Assembly (NCBI GenBank): GCA_021234155.1
Contig: JAJEKV010000092.1
Span: 2,058,561-2,122,560 of the forward strand
Source: Isoetes taiwanensis
Lineage: Eukaryota; Streptophyta; Lycopodiopsida; Isoetales; Isoetaceae
Direction of reading: 5' to 3'
DNA length: 64,000 nt
Notes under the pieces: model-generated
The model's database searches: none
Seen by the model: the letters and a program-made list of their open reading frames with translations, nothing else
Told to the model about the DNA's origin: nothing
Made by a program: the position numbers and the translations under genes
Part shown: positions 1 through 10,500 of the stretch, piece by piece
Position numbering within the stretch: position 1 is the stretch's first letter
Layout of the letters: the number at the start of each line of letters is the position of its first letter

Positions 1-106
1 CAACTAAAAAGATCACATCCCAAGATATGAGAACATCATTAAGTACTGCTACCTGTTCTGTCTTCCCATTGATGTTCCACAATGCCACCCTGATGGTCTC
101 TACTTC
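1..106 (-). CDS. LINE ORF2, N-terminal tip of the AP-like endonuclease (runs off window)
   Basis: Read on the minus strand directly after the ORF1 stop, this stretch gives an open frame containing V-A-L-W-N-I-N-G-K-T, the first beta strand and conserved Asn of the APE-type endonuclease that opens LINE ORF2. This enzyme nicks target DNA to start target-primed reverse transcription. The rest of ORF2 lies beyond position 1. The frame is the same as that of ORF1 and the two are separated only by UAG (107-109). No ATG lies between that stop and the conserved motif. The motif and frame are seen directly; the mode of expression is inference. Confidence 0.7.
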
Positions 107-1162
107 CTATGCGCTGGGCTCAATGTGTGCCTTTCCATTCCGCCAATAAACTTTCTGATTGTTTTGTCTTGCTTCTCTTACCCGCGCTATTTCTTCCTTC
201 TTTTGTACCATCTGGGAGGGTGTAAGATCTTCATTGATCCACACATCCAAACCTTTGAGCATTGCTCTTTTTCTTAATACATTACTCCTATCCTCCTTAG
301 AGTCAAATCGGATCAAAATATGCCTTGGTTTTTCTCCCTTTCTTCCTACTCGGTATGCACTAAATGCCTTTATATTATCTAATTTCATAGAATCATGTAA
401 TATTTGGCTTACCGTTTCAGCGCTTCTCTCATTCTCCTGTTCTTGAACTCCAATCAGTCGCAGGTTAAACGCTCTCCTTTCCTTTTCTTGATGCTCCAGA
501 ATATCGTCCATTCTTGTATTCATCCTTTCCACCAGTTCCTTTATGTGATCTGATCCGCCTTCCTCATCACTTTCTTCATCTGTTTCTTCCTCCTGCATCT
601 TTTCAATTTGCTGTTTTAGTGTGATATTCTCATTTTTGATCTCTTTCATTGCACTAGAAATATCTTGAAGAGTGCGAATCAGTTCTGTTTCCCTGGTTGC
701 TGCCTCCCGCCTAATCGTTTCCATGGTGTCAAGCATTTTAGCCATGACCGTGTTCATGCTGCATAATAACATCATAATCGGGTTTTGTTGCTGCTGCATC
801 ATATCCAGTGATGAGATCCCCTGCTGAAACCCTAGGCCCTGAATTCTTAGCATTTCCGAGATTGAATCTGTCTGCTCCCCCTTGTTAGCCGAAAAATCTC
901 CCGATTGATCTGCCTTCGCTTTTGTTTTGCCCACCGAAAGCTGTTTTGCCTCTGCCGAGTTTGCCTCAGAGAGGTCTATATCAGAGCTGTCAGTGTCCTC
1001 TTCTGTGTTTTTTATTTTATTCACAACGGCTGACTCCTTAGCAACGGCTGACTCCCTTTTTTGTCCCTTTGATGTTCCTGCTGAATTCTTATTCCCGTTA
1101 CCATCATCCTGATTGCCCGTACTACATGCCTTCGATCCCTCTGTTTTTTTAGGTTTTCCCAT
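107..1162 (-). CDS. L1-type LINE ORF1 protein (coiled coil plus RRM-like RNA-binding domain)
   Basis: An intact 351-residue frame. I start it at the ATG at 1160-1162; the longer open frame to 1180 would need a non-ATG start. Residues 1-110 are polar and low-complexity (Lys, Ser, Asn, Asp). A heptad-rich region at about 145-195 predicts a coiled coil, followed by an acidic Glu/Asp stretch. The C-terminal 120 residues match the RRM-like core of L1 ORF1 proteins, with R-L-I-G-V near residue 235 and a later H-I-L-I-R-F beta strand, then a basic C-terminal domain. ORF1 proteins trimerise, bind the LINE RNA and act as nucleic-acid chaperones in the ribonucleoprotein. ORF2 follows immediately. The lack of disruptions suggests a young copy. 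The family assignment is strong; the exact clade is not resolved. Confidence 0.8.
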   Translation of the reverse strand: MGKPKKTEGSKACSTGNQDDGNGNKNSAGTSKGQKRESAVAKESAVVNKIKNTEEDTDSSDIDLSEANSAEAKQLSVGKTKAKADQSGDFSANKGEQTDSISEMLRIQGLGFQQGISSLDMMQQQQNPIMMLLCSMNTVMAKMLDTMETIRREAATRETELIRTLQDISSAMKEIKNENITLKQQIEKMQEEETDEESDEEGGSDHIKELVERMNTRMDDILEHQEKERRAFNLRLIGVQEQENERSAETVSQILHDSMKLDNIKAFSAYRVGRKGEKPRHILIRFDSKEDRSNVLRKRAMLKGLDVWINEDLTPSQMVQKKEEIARVREARQNNQKVYWRNGKAHIEPSA

Positions 1163-1186
1163 CGCCAAGGTCAGCGCCAAGGGAAA

Positions 1187-1190
<4 letters not shown>

Positions 1191-1254
<64 letters not shown>
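1191..1254. repeat. (GA)32 microsatellite in the LINE 5' leader
   Basis: An uninterrupted GA dinucleotide array of about 64 bp ends 28 bp upstream of the ORF1 ATG, so on the element's sense strand it is a (TC)n leader. It may be a GAGA-type promoter element of the LINE or a slippage-prone spacer. Confidence 0.9.
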
Positions 1255-1256
<2 letters not shown>

Positions 1257-1413
1257 CATTTGCTAACGTAATCTAATAAAGGTTCTTTTTAATTGAAAGC
1301 TAAAAGCATATAAAAAGTGGTATAAATATGCAATATATAGAGGAAAGTCCTACCTTTATAATAGTCGATAGAGTAAATATGAAAAAATTAGGCTATAAAC
1401 TTGTAAAGTATTA

Positions 1414-1427
1414 GGGACCCGGGATAT
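1414..1427 (+). repeat. Target-site duplication, left copy
   Basis: GGGACCCGGGATAT abuts the poly-T (minus-strand poly-A) end of the truncated LINE. Its partner at 3528-3541 differs by one base. Confidence 0.85.
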
Positions 1428-3527
1428 TTTTTTTTTTTGAAGGACTTGAGCCTTTATTATCCAGAGAAAGTTACAGAGTATAATGGGGACTAATAACTCA
1501 GTGGAGAGAATGTCCACCAGAGCAAAACCACCCCACTCAAATACAACATCTAAACAATATGAAGAGCAAGTAAAAACTCATAAGTAAGTATGAAGCTGAA
1601 GATAGTGCTCCCAAATACGGCTCTTCACCTCATTAGCAATTGATGAGCACCTGAATGCTTTGACAATTCGTTGTTGGGCATCAAGAAGGACCTGTGCATC
1701 TAAACAAGCAAGACCTTTGAATATGAGAAGATTCCTTCTTTTCCAAATGGACCAGATGATCCATGCAGAAGCCAAATGAAAGGCCCTTTTTGCCAAATTA
1801 TCCCAACTACTTGGATAAACTGCTAATAACACCTGCTGGCTATTCAAATTGCAATGAAAGAGGCCTTGAAGCCACAACCAAGCATGTCTGACATGTCTAC
1901 ATAGGAAGAAGCAATGCTCAATTGTCTCCCCCCTGTGCACATAAGGGACAAAGTGCGGAACACCTCGACTAAATCATGCACCGAGAATATTAACGCGCAG
2001 ACAACGATGAGTGACTTGCCACCATAAAACAGATACTTTGGGATGGAGTAGTTTATCCCATACCCACTTCCACACTGCTTTCTGCCGATCCCTGGGAATG
2101 ACCAAAGGCCACTTGGACGAAGGAGGCAAGACGTCAGCATCAAGCAAGACCTTGTACATGGAATTCACCAACTTATCTGCTTTGACATGCTCATGAACTA
2201 CCCACGGCTGGGGGTCATCCACTTGTGCTCTTGGGGAAGAATTGAAGACACCTTACGCCAAATAGCTCGATCCCACCTTAAAAGGAGGAACTTAGCTCTA
2301 AACTCCTCCCATGTCAAGAATCGCCTTTGATTATTATACCAATCGGATATCATATGCACACTGCTTTGTTCTCCATCCACGACTGCGTCAATGGGTGGAC
2401 TGAAGCAACCAGAGGACCACCATCCAATGGAATCCACCAACAACTTGCAGTCATGCTAGTGTGCGCAAGATGGTGAAAATGAAACAAAGATTGTACAGTC
2501 TCCCATGCAACTAGCAATCCTCTAAGAAATGGGGATGCATTAGGGTATGCCGTCGTGGATAGAACGAGCCCAGGGAAAAGTGGCCTAAGAGACCAAGAGA
2601 CCCAAAAGAAATGCACATTTGCAAAGACCGATAAACAAAGGCGGGAACACGGGACTCATCCACATTATTCAAAATTCTCCAAATGAACTTAGAAATCATC
2701 ACTTTGCTCTGCAAAAGAAAATTAATCATTCCAAGGCCACCAAAATGCTTTGGCAACATGCACTTTTTCCAACCGACTTTGTGAACACCCTCCTCTGTTC
2801 CCCCGGATGAAGTTCGACAACCCCGGACGAAGTTGTATCTTTGATTGTGGAGCCAACATGAACGAAGCCATATACACATGAGTCTTTGCTTAAACCGACT
2901 TAGCCACAACAATTCGTCCCGGCATGGAGAGCTTCATTTGTGGACCACCAAAAAGGTGCTTTTCCAAGCCCTTAATCATTTGCCTCCCACGCATCTCGAT
3001 GAGATATGAACACCTACTGGGGATACCGAGAAGTTTGGTTGCTTTTACCATGGGAAGGATCTTCCATGGAAAGGTAGCTACACATGGTGGAACTGGAGAG
3101 TCCAAAGCCCATAGTCTTTGTACATACGCCAACCCACAAAAATACCGGATGCTAGGGAAAAAGGAATCCAACAAGGAAATGGCATTCTGCAAATTTTGCT
3201 CATCTGCCCTCAGAAAAAGGAAAGTGTCATCCGCATATTGATTACAGATCTCCTGCGGCCCATTATTCATAGGAAGTCCATGCAAGATTCCCTCCTGTGC
3301 GGCAAGAGAGAAGACCTGTGCAAGAACCTCAGCCACAAATGGAGCTAAAGGGCAGCCCTGACGGATGCCACGACCCACCTGAAAGAATGCTGAGGGTTTC
3401 CCCTGGAAGAGAATAGAAGAGCGAGCAGAATAATGAAGCCTCATGACATCAGCTGTGAATTGTGCACCAAAACCAAAGCGTAAGAGACACTTCTCTAAGA
3501 AGGCCCAGTCAACACTGTCATATGCCC
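1428..3527 (-). pseudogene. 5'-truncated, poly(A)-tailed LINE ORF2 (reverse transcriptase and zf-RVT C-terminus)
   Basis: The minus strand encodes a frameshifted LINE ORF2. It begins inside RT motif A (A-Y-D-S-V-D-W near 3520-3500), continues through R-Q-G-C-P-L-A-P (about 3355) and the catalytic Y-A-D-D (about 3240), and ends with a zinc-knuckle-like C-terminus (L-W-W-Q-V-T-H-R-C near 2010, then an E-H-C-F-F-L-C block near 1910). At least five frame changes are needed between 3444 and 1578. The element ends in a poly(A) tail (poly-T at 1428-1438 on the plus strand). It is flanked by 14-bp direct repeats, 1414-1427 and 3528-3541, differing at one base: a target-site duplication. Truncation at the 5' end with a TSD is the mark of target-primed reverse transcription. 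Catalytic residues are present, but the copy is dead. Confidence 0.9.
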
Positions 3528-3541
3528 GGGACCTGGGATAT
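3528..3541 (+). repeat. Target-site duplication, right copy
   Basis: GGGACCTGGGATAT lies at the 5'-truncation point of the LINE and matches 1414-1427 at 13 of 14 positions. Confidence 0.85.
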
Positions 3542-3547
3542 GGTTTT

Positions 3548-3765
3548 ATCTCCCTTTAAAATTCCATGACTTGATCCCTTTTGCATTTTGAGTCCTTTGT
3601 TTTTGCCATGTTATCTTCATTTTACCACCATAGGTATATTTTCCTTCTATGGACTACTTCACTCTATTTCCATTTTTGCATAGCTAATCTTCTTATATTG
3701 CTTTTTGCAATTTTTCACCTCGATCGATTTGGCAAACGACTGAGGGAAAAAATGTTCCTTATTCC
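3548..3765. repeat. Dispersed repeat, copy 1 (partner at 17207-17490)
   Basis: From TCTCCCTTTAAAATT onward this stretch matches 17207 onward in direct orientation. Shared blocks include one around TTTGCATTTTGAG, the segment TTACCACCATAGGTAT, and the TCTTCTTATATTGCTTTTTGC segment (given in part). Copy 2 holds about 70 extra bases in the middle. No coding potential is evident. It may be part of an LTR or of an intergenic transposon. The LINE at 1428-3527 inserted just beside this copy. Confidence 0.75.
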
Positions 3766-4293
3766 GAGGAACTCAAGGGTTTGAAATTTATCCTAGATCC
3801 CATATCTTCTAGCCAGATAGTGGTCTTGTTTCTATATTCCTCATTTTCACTTTTGGGCACGCATCCCATCGAGCATCTGAGTCAACTTTTATTGTATTGA
3901 ATATCTTTTCTAGCTTAACTTCATGGCCAGATCAAAGTTGACTGTAAACACGTCTTCTCGTTCCTCGATATTCTCCAATACTTCCATAACCTTTTTCTTG
4001 AAGGGAGCACCACAATTTATTTCCCTGCCAATGCACCACAAATATGTCAAGCCCTGCTCGCAACCTGAGAAAAAGTAGTGATGTGAAAGAGAACACCCAA
4101 GGGAACTAGAACGAAGAATCAAACCCCAAGCATGGTGTTACATATTTATAGCCTATCCTACCCTTTCCACGTCATCAACACGTCAAGAAAAGTTGGTGTG
4201 TATTCTTGCGTATTGTCCAATGAATGGCTGCCATGTGGCAACCATTCTATCCAAGAATGACAAATGGCTTTGCCATTCTTAGGTGACCTACTG
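3766..4293. other. No gene recognised
   Basis: AT-rich sequence with only a short minus-strand open frame (3910-4122) that has no recognisable domain. Nothing else stands out. Confidence 0.5.
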
Positions 4294-4425
4294 TAACCAG
4301 TTATAGACGAATTTCAGATATAACCAGTTATAACTAGTTATAAATGAGTTACAGACGAATTTCAGATGAGTTATAGCCAGTTACAAATGAGTTACAGACG
4401 AATTTCAGAGTGACAGATGAGTTAT
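4294..4425. repeat. Degenerate minisatellite (about 40-50 bp units)
   Basis: Three spaced copies of GTTA(T/C)AGACGAATTTCAGA lie around 4300, 4350 and 4391, separated by variants of AACCAGTTATAA and GAGTTATAGCCAGTTACAAAT. Unit lengths are irregular. Confidence 0.7.
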
Positions 4426-4689
4426 ACAATCTCTTGTCTCAGACCTACATCTATTTATAACAGTTATTACATCACTTGTGACAGTTACATTGTTCAAACA
4501 GCTGTCCAATTGCATTATATTCACATCATTTGTACACTATTAATGCTGTTACACAGTAAGAAAATCCCCTCATTTGTATTCCAAGATCTTTTACATGTAC
4601 CTATACATGCAACACAAAATATAAATTAGATAGAACAGATCATTTTGATGATACGAATGCAAATACTGAAATCAAATAATACCATATCA

Positions 4690-6648
4690 GTGGAAATTGA
4701 AAGTAAAAGAACAATTGTTGTAGACAGTTCTGCTTCGTTTTTCTGCCTCTACACAAATCTTCTCTAAAACATCATCATCGGGCCAGGTTATTTCATTTAT
4801 CAACTTACTGTCACGATCAGCTAATTGCAAGAATATAAAATGGTACCTTGTTAATTTTTGCAAGTAAACAAAGTAATTGCTAATTGCTATTCACAAGAAG
4901 ATAAAAGACTACCTGTTTTTGGAACCATTACCGTCGCCAACAGTTGGACTATGACTTACGTTTTGAAGAGCATTATCAATGGCAATGCTTGGACCAGCAC
5001 TTCCATAGCTGCTATGATTAGCGACAGAATTTTGCATCGAAGGAAAACGATGAAATTAGTAATTTACCTATTTTAACATTATCAACATTATTAACGATGA
5101 AAATTTACCTATTTTAACATTATCAACAGCGCTCGTAGCACCAACAACGCTTGGACCATTATTCACACAGCTGGTAGGATTAATGGCAGGATTTTGTACA
5201 TGCATTAATGCATCTTCATAGCGCAATGTACCTCCAGAAGCTATAACAGCCATGGCAGCAACAATTCTGACATCCCCACTTTGGTCATACCTTTTGTATG
5301 CATCTATGCTCTTATGCCCTGTTATTTCCATCCCAACATCTTCTGGAACACCTGCAGCCTGCAACCAAGTGATGGATGATGCCCGACAAGACTTATTGTC
5401 ATAATCACTGCCTAATCCAGCATTTGTAGTTAAGCCATTTCCACATTGTCCCTTCAGAAGAATGATTTGTACTATACCACACATGAGATATGTGCCTGTT
5501 AATTGGTTGCGAAAAGACATACCTGCCACCAAACTCATCGTCCACCTCATAGAGCGCTAAATGGCTCAAAAGACATTCCCAAGTAGAAAGCACATCAGCT
5601 TCCCTGCATTTTACAGTAGCCCTAAAATCATCCGCTTTGTAGTGATTCTTATCAATGATGATGATTCTTACTGATAGTCTCAGAAAACGCAAGATGCTTA
5701 CCAAAAACATCTTCATCAAACCAAAACATGATATTCCGTAACTTCGCTAACTCTTTTCCACCTCGTACAAGGAACCTAGTCATGCAATAATAGCCAAATC
5801 GCCTTTGCAACCTATATGGCGTATTAATCTGGTGTGCACCATGAGCTAAAATCTTCGCCTCATCTGCTGCACTAAGAATCCTAGATTTCTTACGCTGAGT
5901 TACCTTTCCAGCCTTACCGGATCTCTACATTGCTACTTCTAGATTGTAGAAAAAATGGATGGGTCATGATGTCAAACGCCATCTCTGGATTACTTGATTG
6001 AGCCGACCTACGATTTCTCTCCATTCGAATCATCCGGTTGAAGCATAAAAATAATGAATGCAACATGCGCATCAAATTAGAATAAATACAAGAATAAAAG
6101 CACAGAAAATAGAAACATAACAAAAAGATACAAAGGAAGTAGAATACATACGTTTCTGGAGGAAATAGAATTCCATCAAGTCGCTGAACCTGCAGAATGA
6201 ATGTCTCAAGCATGCCTGCAAATTGTTTCAAATCTAGAGCTTCAACTGGAATATCTATGCTAAACCCTTTAGCATGCCTCCAAGCATCAAATTTGCATCT
6301 TGCCCATCCATCCTTCTCTTCAGAATTATTGTCACCGCCTTTCGCAATAAGTTTCTGAATTTCGTCATTAATTTCCAGTAGAGGACCACATTTAAGAATT
6401 GTTTTTGCATGAGGACGCTTTTTTCTTGTTGCAAGGCCTGCTTTAACTATTGCACCAGCAGGTGGACCAGTACCAGGCAAAGGCAGCAAGTCTACTATCT
6501 CATCCTTCTTAGCAACTGAATTTACTATTATCTGATCTTCTCTAGCAAGCAAATCTACTATTGTCTCCTCCTCTCTATCAGGAGTTGCAAGCGGTGAAAC
6601 ATTAAGGGAAAAACTAGGAGTAGCACCACCAACAAATTTTTCTGCAAT
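4690..6648 (-). pseudogene. Crypton/DUF3504-type tyrosine recombinase gene, 3' part (disrupted)
   Basis: Continuation of the gene that starts at 15440. The exon at 6648-6153 encodes an SAM-like N-terminal domain (D-G-W-A-R-C-K-F-D-A-W-R near 6300; R-L-D-G-I-L-F-P-P-E-T near 6160), the layout seen before Crypton-type recombinase cores. Next come a helical linker (6035-5915) and the catalytic N-lobe (5900-5700) with R-G-G-K-E-L-A-K-L-R, which supplies the first catalytic Arg. After 5670 comes the C-lobe: W-Y-S-T-N at about 5485, then C-R-A-S-S-I-T-W-L, then G-H-K-S-I-D-A-Y-K-R-Y-D near 5310, which holds the H and the nucleophilic Tyr. Frames change near 5920, 5665 and 5405, with an in-frame stop after S-K-N-H-H-H, so the copy is probably dead. 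Further exon-like pieces at 5040-4912 and 4822-4690 may be its C-terminus. Such enzymes cut and rejoin DNA through a Tyr-linked intermediate. Family call: motif evidence strong. Status as element or host gene is unresolved. Confidence 0.65.
5058..5128. repeat. 44-bp tandem duplication
   Basis: The segment AATTTACCTATTTTAACATT plus flanking bases occurs at 5061 and again about 42-44 bp later, overlapping the end of the recombinase reading frame. It probably arose by slippage. Confidence 0.7.
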
Positions 6649-7515
6649 ATTCTAGGGAAAGGTCCTTATGCACAAATATCAACATCCGATAGTGAAGTGG
6701 TGTTTTCATTGAGCTGAAAGAAATGAGTACAATGAATCATAGGAGTTTACAAATAACCCCAAATGAGTGAGTAACAATATAACGATCAGAAGAACATCCT
6801 AGGTAGCCCAAACACCCCAAGTTAAGCATCAACTGCTTCATCTCAAAGCATACGTGACTGCAAAAATCCCTCGATGACTCCACCAGATCAGCATCATTTT
6901 CCGCCGCCCCATAGAATCCAGAACCCCAATTCGACCCCCAAACACATAGAGACTACTCGGGAATTGCCAAGAAAGAGGATCGTCCAGTCACTGCACACAA
7001 CCGACCTCATGGAAAGTCAAGGTAAGACAATGAGTTAGAAGCCTGGCAGGCCAAGCATCAACAAACGTTTTTTGTAAGAAAGAACAAAAAGATGAATGGA
7101 AATCGAGAGAAATTGGTTCACTCGAAAGCCCATAGCTACGCCGAGAGAGAGAGAGAGAGAGAGAGTAAGATAGACTAGGCCCGACCCCGGGGGTCATCCC
7201 CGAGGTGCCCTCCAGAAGCGACAAGTGCTACGCTGGGAAATTGCAAAGAGTAGAATCCGCCCTCACGAGGCGGGATGAACAGAAACCAAACAGAAGCCAA
7301 GCGAACCAACCATGCGACCAGCCATAGAGGAGGGAGGGAGGGAAACACTGGAACAAGGAGAATTGCTTGGAAGCTACAGGGATATATAGCAGACAGAGCT
7401 AAAGAAATCATGTGCCAAAGAAAGCTCAGGCTAAAGATGACTCCTACGTCCAAAATAGCGTGACGCCAAAACAGACGCCCCTTTCCCTAGAATGATGGTT
7501 CTCTTCTATATAAGC
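6649..7515. mobile_element. Helentron-like non-autonomous element, unit 1 (tandem with unit 2)
   Basis: It starts ATTCTAGGGAAAGG at 6649. The inverted copy CCTTTCCCTAGAAT sits at 7480-7493, inboard of a terminal segment that is half of the hairpin seen complete at the end of unit 2. The left end is terminal and the right inverted repeat is subterminal: the asymmetric-inverted-repeat layout described for Helentron/Helitron2 elements. The first 41 bp match the start of unit 2, and about 140 bp before the right inverted repeat (7361-7493) match 14988-15120. There is no convincing coding frame. Unit 2 begins directly at 7516. Structure is seen; the superfamily is inference, because no Rep/helicase is present. 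Confidence 0.6.
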
Positions 7516-10500
7516 ATTCTAGGGAAAGGTCCTTATGCACAAATATCAACATCCGACACAAAGAGGAACCTCCCTCAAACCCCATCATACATCGAGATCA
7601 CGAGAGATTGTAAGGCACATTGCTAGGAAAGTGTAATAATCATGAGATGAGGTGGGATGCCACTGCAAATAGAGGGGAAGGGGCGCAAGAAACCCTAAGA
7701 CAACTGGACCGCATAAGGCAAAGAAGGCATGAAACTCGAACACAAACAAGATCAATGGCCACCACCAAAGCACATGAAATTAAATTGTAGAACCAATGTA
7801 CCAACAAACTACAGAAAAAACCTAACGACAAGACGCTACAGAAGTAAGAACAAACATGCCTAACTTATATCATTCATGCAGAACAGACTCAAGCGAACTT
7901 TCATGAAGACAATGCCCCCCATAATAAGAAAGACCAAAAGCTATGCACCGTAGAATGCATAAAAAGAGAAGACATCAAGACCGGACATAGTCAACAAGCT
8001 AACAAAGAGCACCTGGAACTAAAATTCAAGAATCAACGTACCAGCAGTGAACCACAGTGAATACTATAATGACAAAACACTACAACAAACAAGGACTAAA
8101 ACCTAAACATATACGCTACATGCATAACTAGATCAAACAAACTTTCAAAAATAGAAACAACATAACCTACGGGAACAAGACGATAGGGACCCCGAGACAC
8201 AAGAACAAAAAGGTTTCATAAGGTGACAGAACAATTATGCAATTGAGAACACCGGTAGATGATGCCACAGAGTCAGCGAGGATGGGATCAAGGCCCAGAA
8301 AAAGAATGGATGAAGAAAACTGAGTGCAACTTGAAACAAGAACAAATACCATTTAAGAATGCCAGACAACGGACCACAAGAACCACTACAACATGCACGA
8401 ATTTGCGAAGATCCAACCGCATTTTGAAATTTAAAATGCAGGCCAAAAGGGAGAAAGTCGCGGGAAAAAAGGGAACATCAAACAACTCCTTTAGTTTGTA
8501 AGAGATCAACATAGAACGACTGGACCAACAAGGCAAGAAGAACTACGTCAAATCGAGGGGCAGACAAAGGAGGGAATCAAGACAATAGCAGAGCGAAGAT
8601 GTATCTCAAGGGATAAAATGGAAACAAGAGGAAAGGAACAAACATAGGGTTAAACAAGACAAACAGGAGACCAGAACGAAATGGATAGAAAAAGGGACCG
8701 AGAATAGAGAAACAAAGCAAACGAGACAAAATGGCCGAGGACACAAAATGGAAATAACTAAAGGCCCGCAAAGGCACTAATGAGACACTAAGAATCTATG
8801 AGAAAGAGCGAGTATAGGCCCTCATAAGGGCATCCATGAGAACCACTGAGAACATATGAGAATATTGGAGTAAAAGAACAAATAGAGCAACAACAAGAAA
8901 TAGCAAGGACTAAAATTCATGAATGTATACCCACATGCATAACCGATCCAAACAAATTTTCAACGTAGAAACAACGATAGGGATCGTGAGACTCAAGAAC
9001 AATCTAGAGGACTGGACCAAAGAACCCATTATGGCGAGAGAAAGATGGGGAAAGATGGGCGCTATATGACATCGTCGAAAGAAGCAGAGTTCAGAGAACA
9101 ACTCGGTGAGCAACTTGCAAATTTGGTTGATGAGGGCAAACCGGTCACTGAGACCAACAAGAATAAAAAAGGCCACGCAAGGTGGATGAAACAACTGGGG
9201 TCAATATAGTAAACAACATAATGAATGGACACCACCAGGGCAAAAAGCACTATGATGAGTCAAGAGGCGGGCAAAGGAGGTAGTCAAGACAATAAAGACG
9301 TATCAAGAGATAAAATGAACAAACAAAGAGGAAAGGGACAAAATGCAAAATGAAAAAGGAAAGGAATGTGAGATTATAATGAAATGGATGGAATAAGGGA
9401 TTAGGAATAGAGGAACAGAGCAAATTGGGATAAAGGAGCTAGGGCCACCAATGCAAATAAAGCCCTCGAAGGCATTCACGAGAAACTAAGAATCAATGAT
9501 AAAAGAGAAGAGTATAGGCCCTCATAAGGGCATCCAAAAGAACAATTGAGAATATATGAGAAACAAGCATACACTTACCTACCTATACACACACCTAGAA
9601 ACAAAGCTCAAGAATAAAAAAAGGAAGCAAAACAAATGAAATGGATGGAGAAATGGGATGAAGAAAAGAGGCACTAGAAAACCGCTGGGAAATGGAAAGG
9701 CGAGGGAAATAAATTGGGCAAACGAACAAACTACAACTGAAAAGACCAGGGAAAAAGCACGAGTGAGAGGAAGAAATCATGCATGCGCAAGTGAACAAAC
9801 TACTGCTGAGAAATCATGAGACAAGAATGCTACGAGCAATCAGACAGATGGGACAACTCAGGGCAACTCGGACAAGCAGAGCAGCACAATGACATATGGA
9901 AGCAACTCAAGCACAACCCGGACTACAGGAGCTAGGACTCAAGGGACCATAAGAGCTCAACGAGACAAATGGAACAACAGTCGACAAAAGGGAATAATGG
10001 ACGTCATATAGTAAAGGGAACGAGTAAAGGCAGTGGAAAGAAGCCAATGAACCAAAAGAATTGAAGGGGCACATGGCTAGGTGGTCAACACAAGTACATG
10101 GAACTAGACATATACAGGAATATAAAAGAAGATTTGCAACTAAATATCACAAGCACCAATGCCGCAAGAATGCAATTGTCCATTAGTAGAAAAAATGCCA
10201 GAATATCCAAATGGAGAAGGTTATATTCAAGATACTGGAAATACCTGACTCGCCCGACAACTCGTGCTAAAGTCCGTAGGTCAAGTGCCAAAATGTCAAC
10301 AAAAGGGGGCAACCGGCATGTGTTGATTAAATACAAGATATAGTGAGGAATTGCCCAAAATGCAATGAAGCAACTAAATGCAAAACTGACTTGGTGTAAA
10401 AAAGCAACATACAAAGTAGTTAGTCCCTTGTTGAACCCTGTGGACAAAGATTTAACAACGATCCCCATCAATGTCGACTAGAGTTGGTACCACCCCTTCA

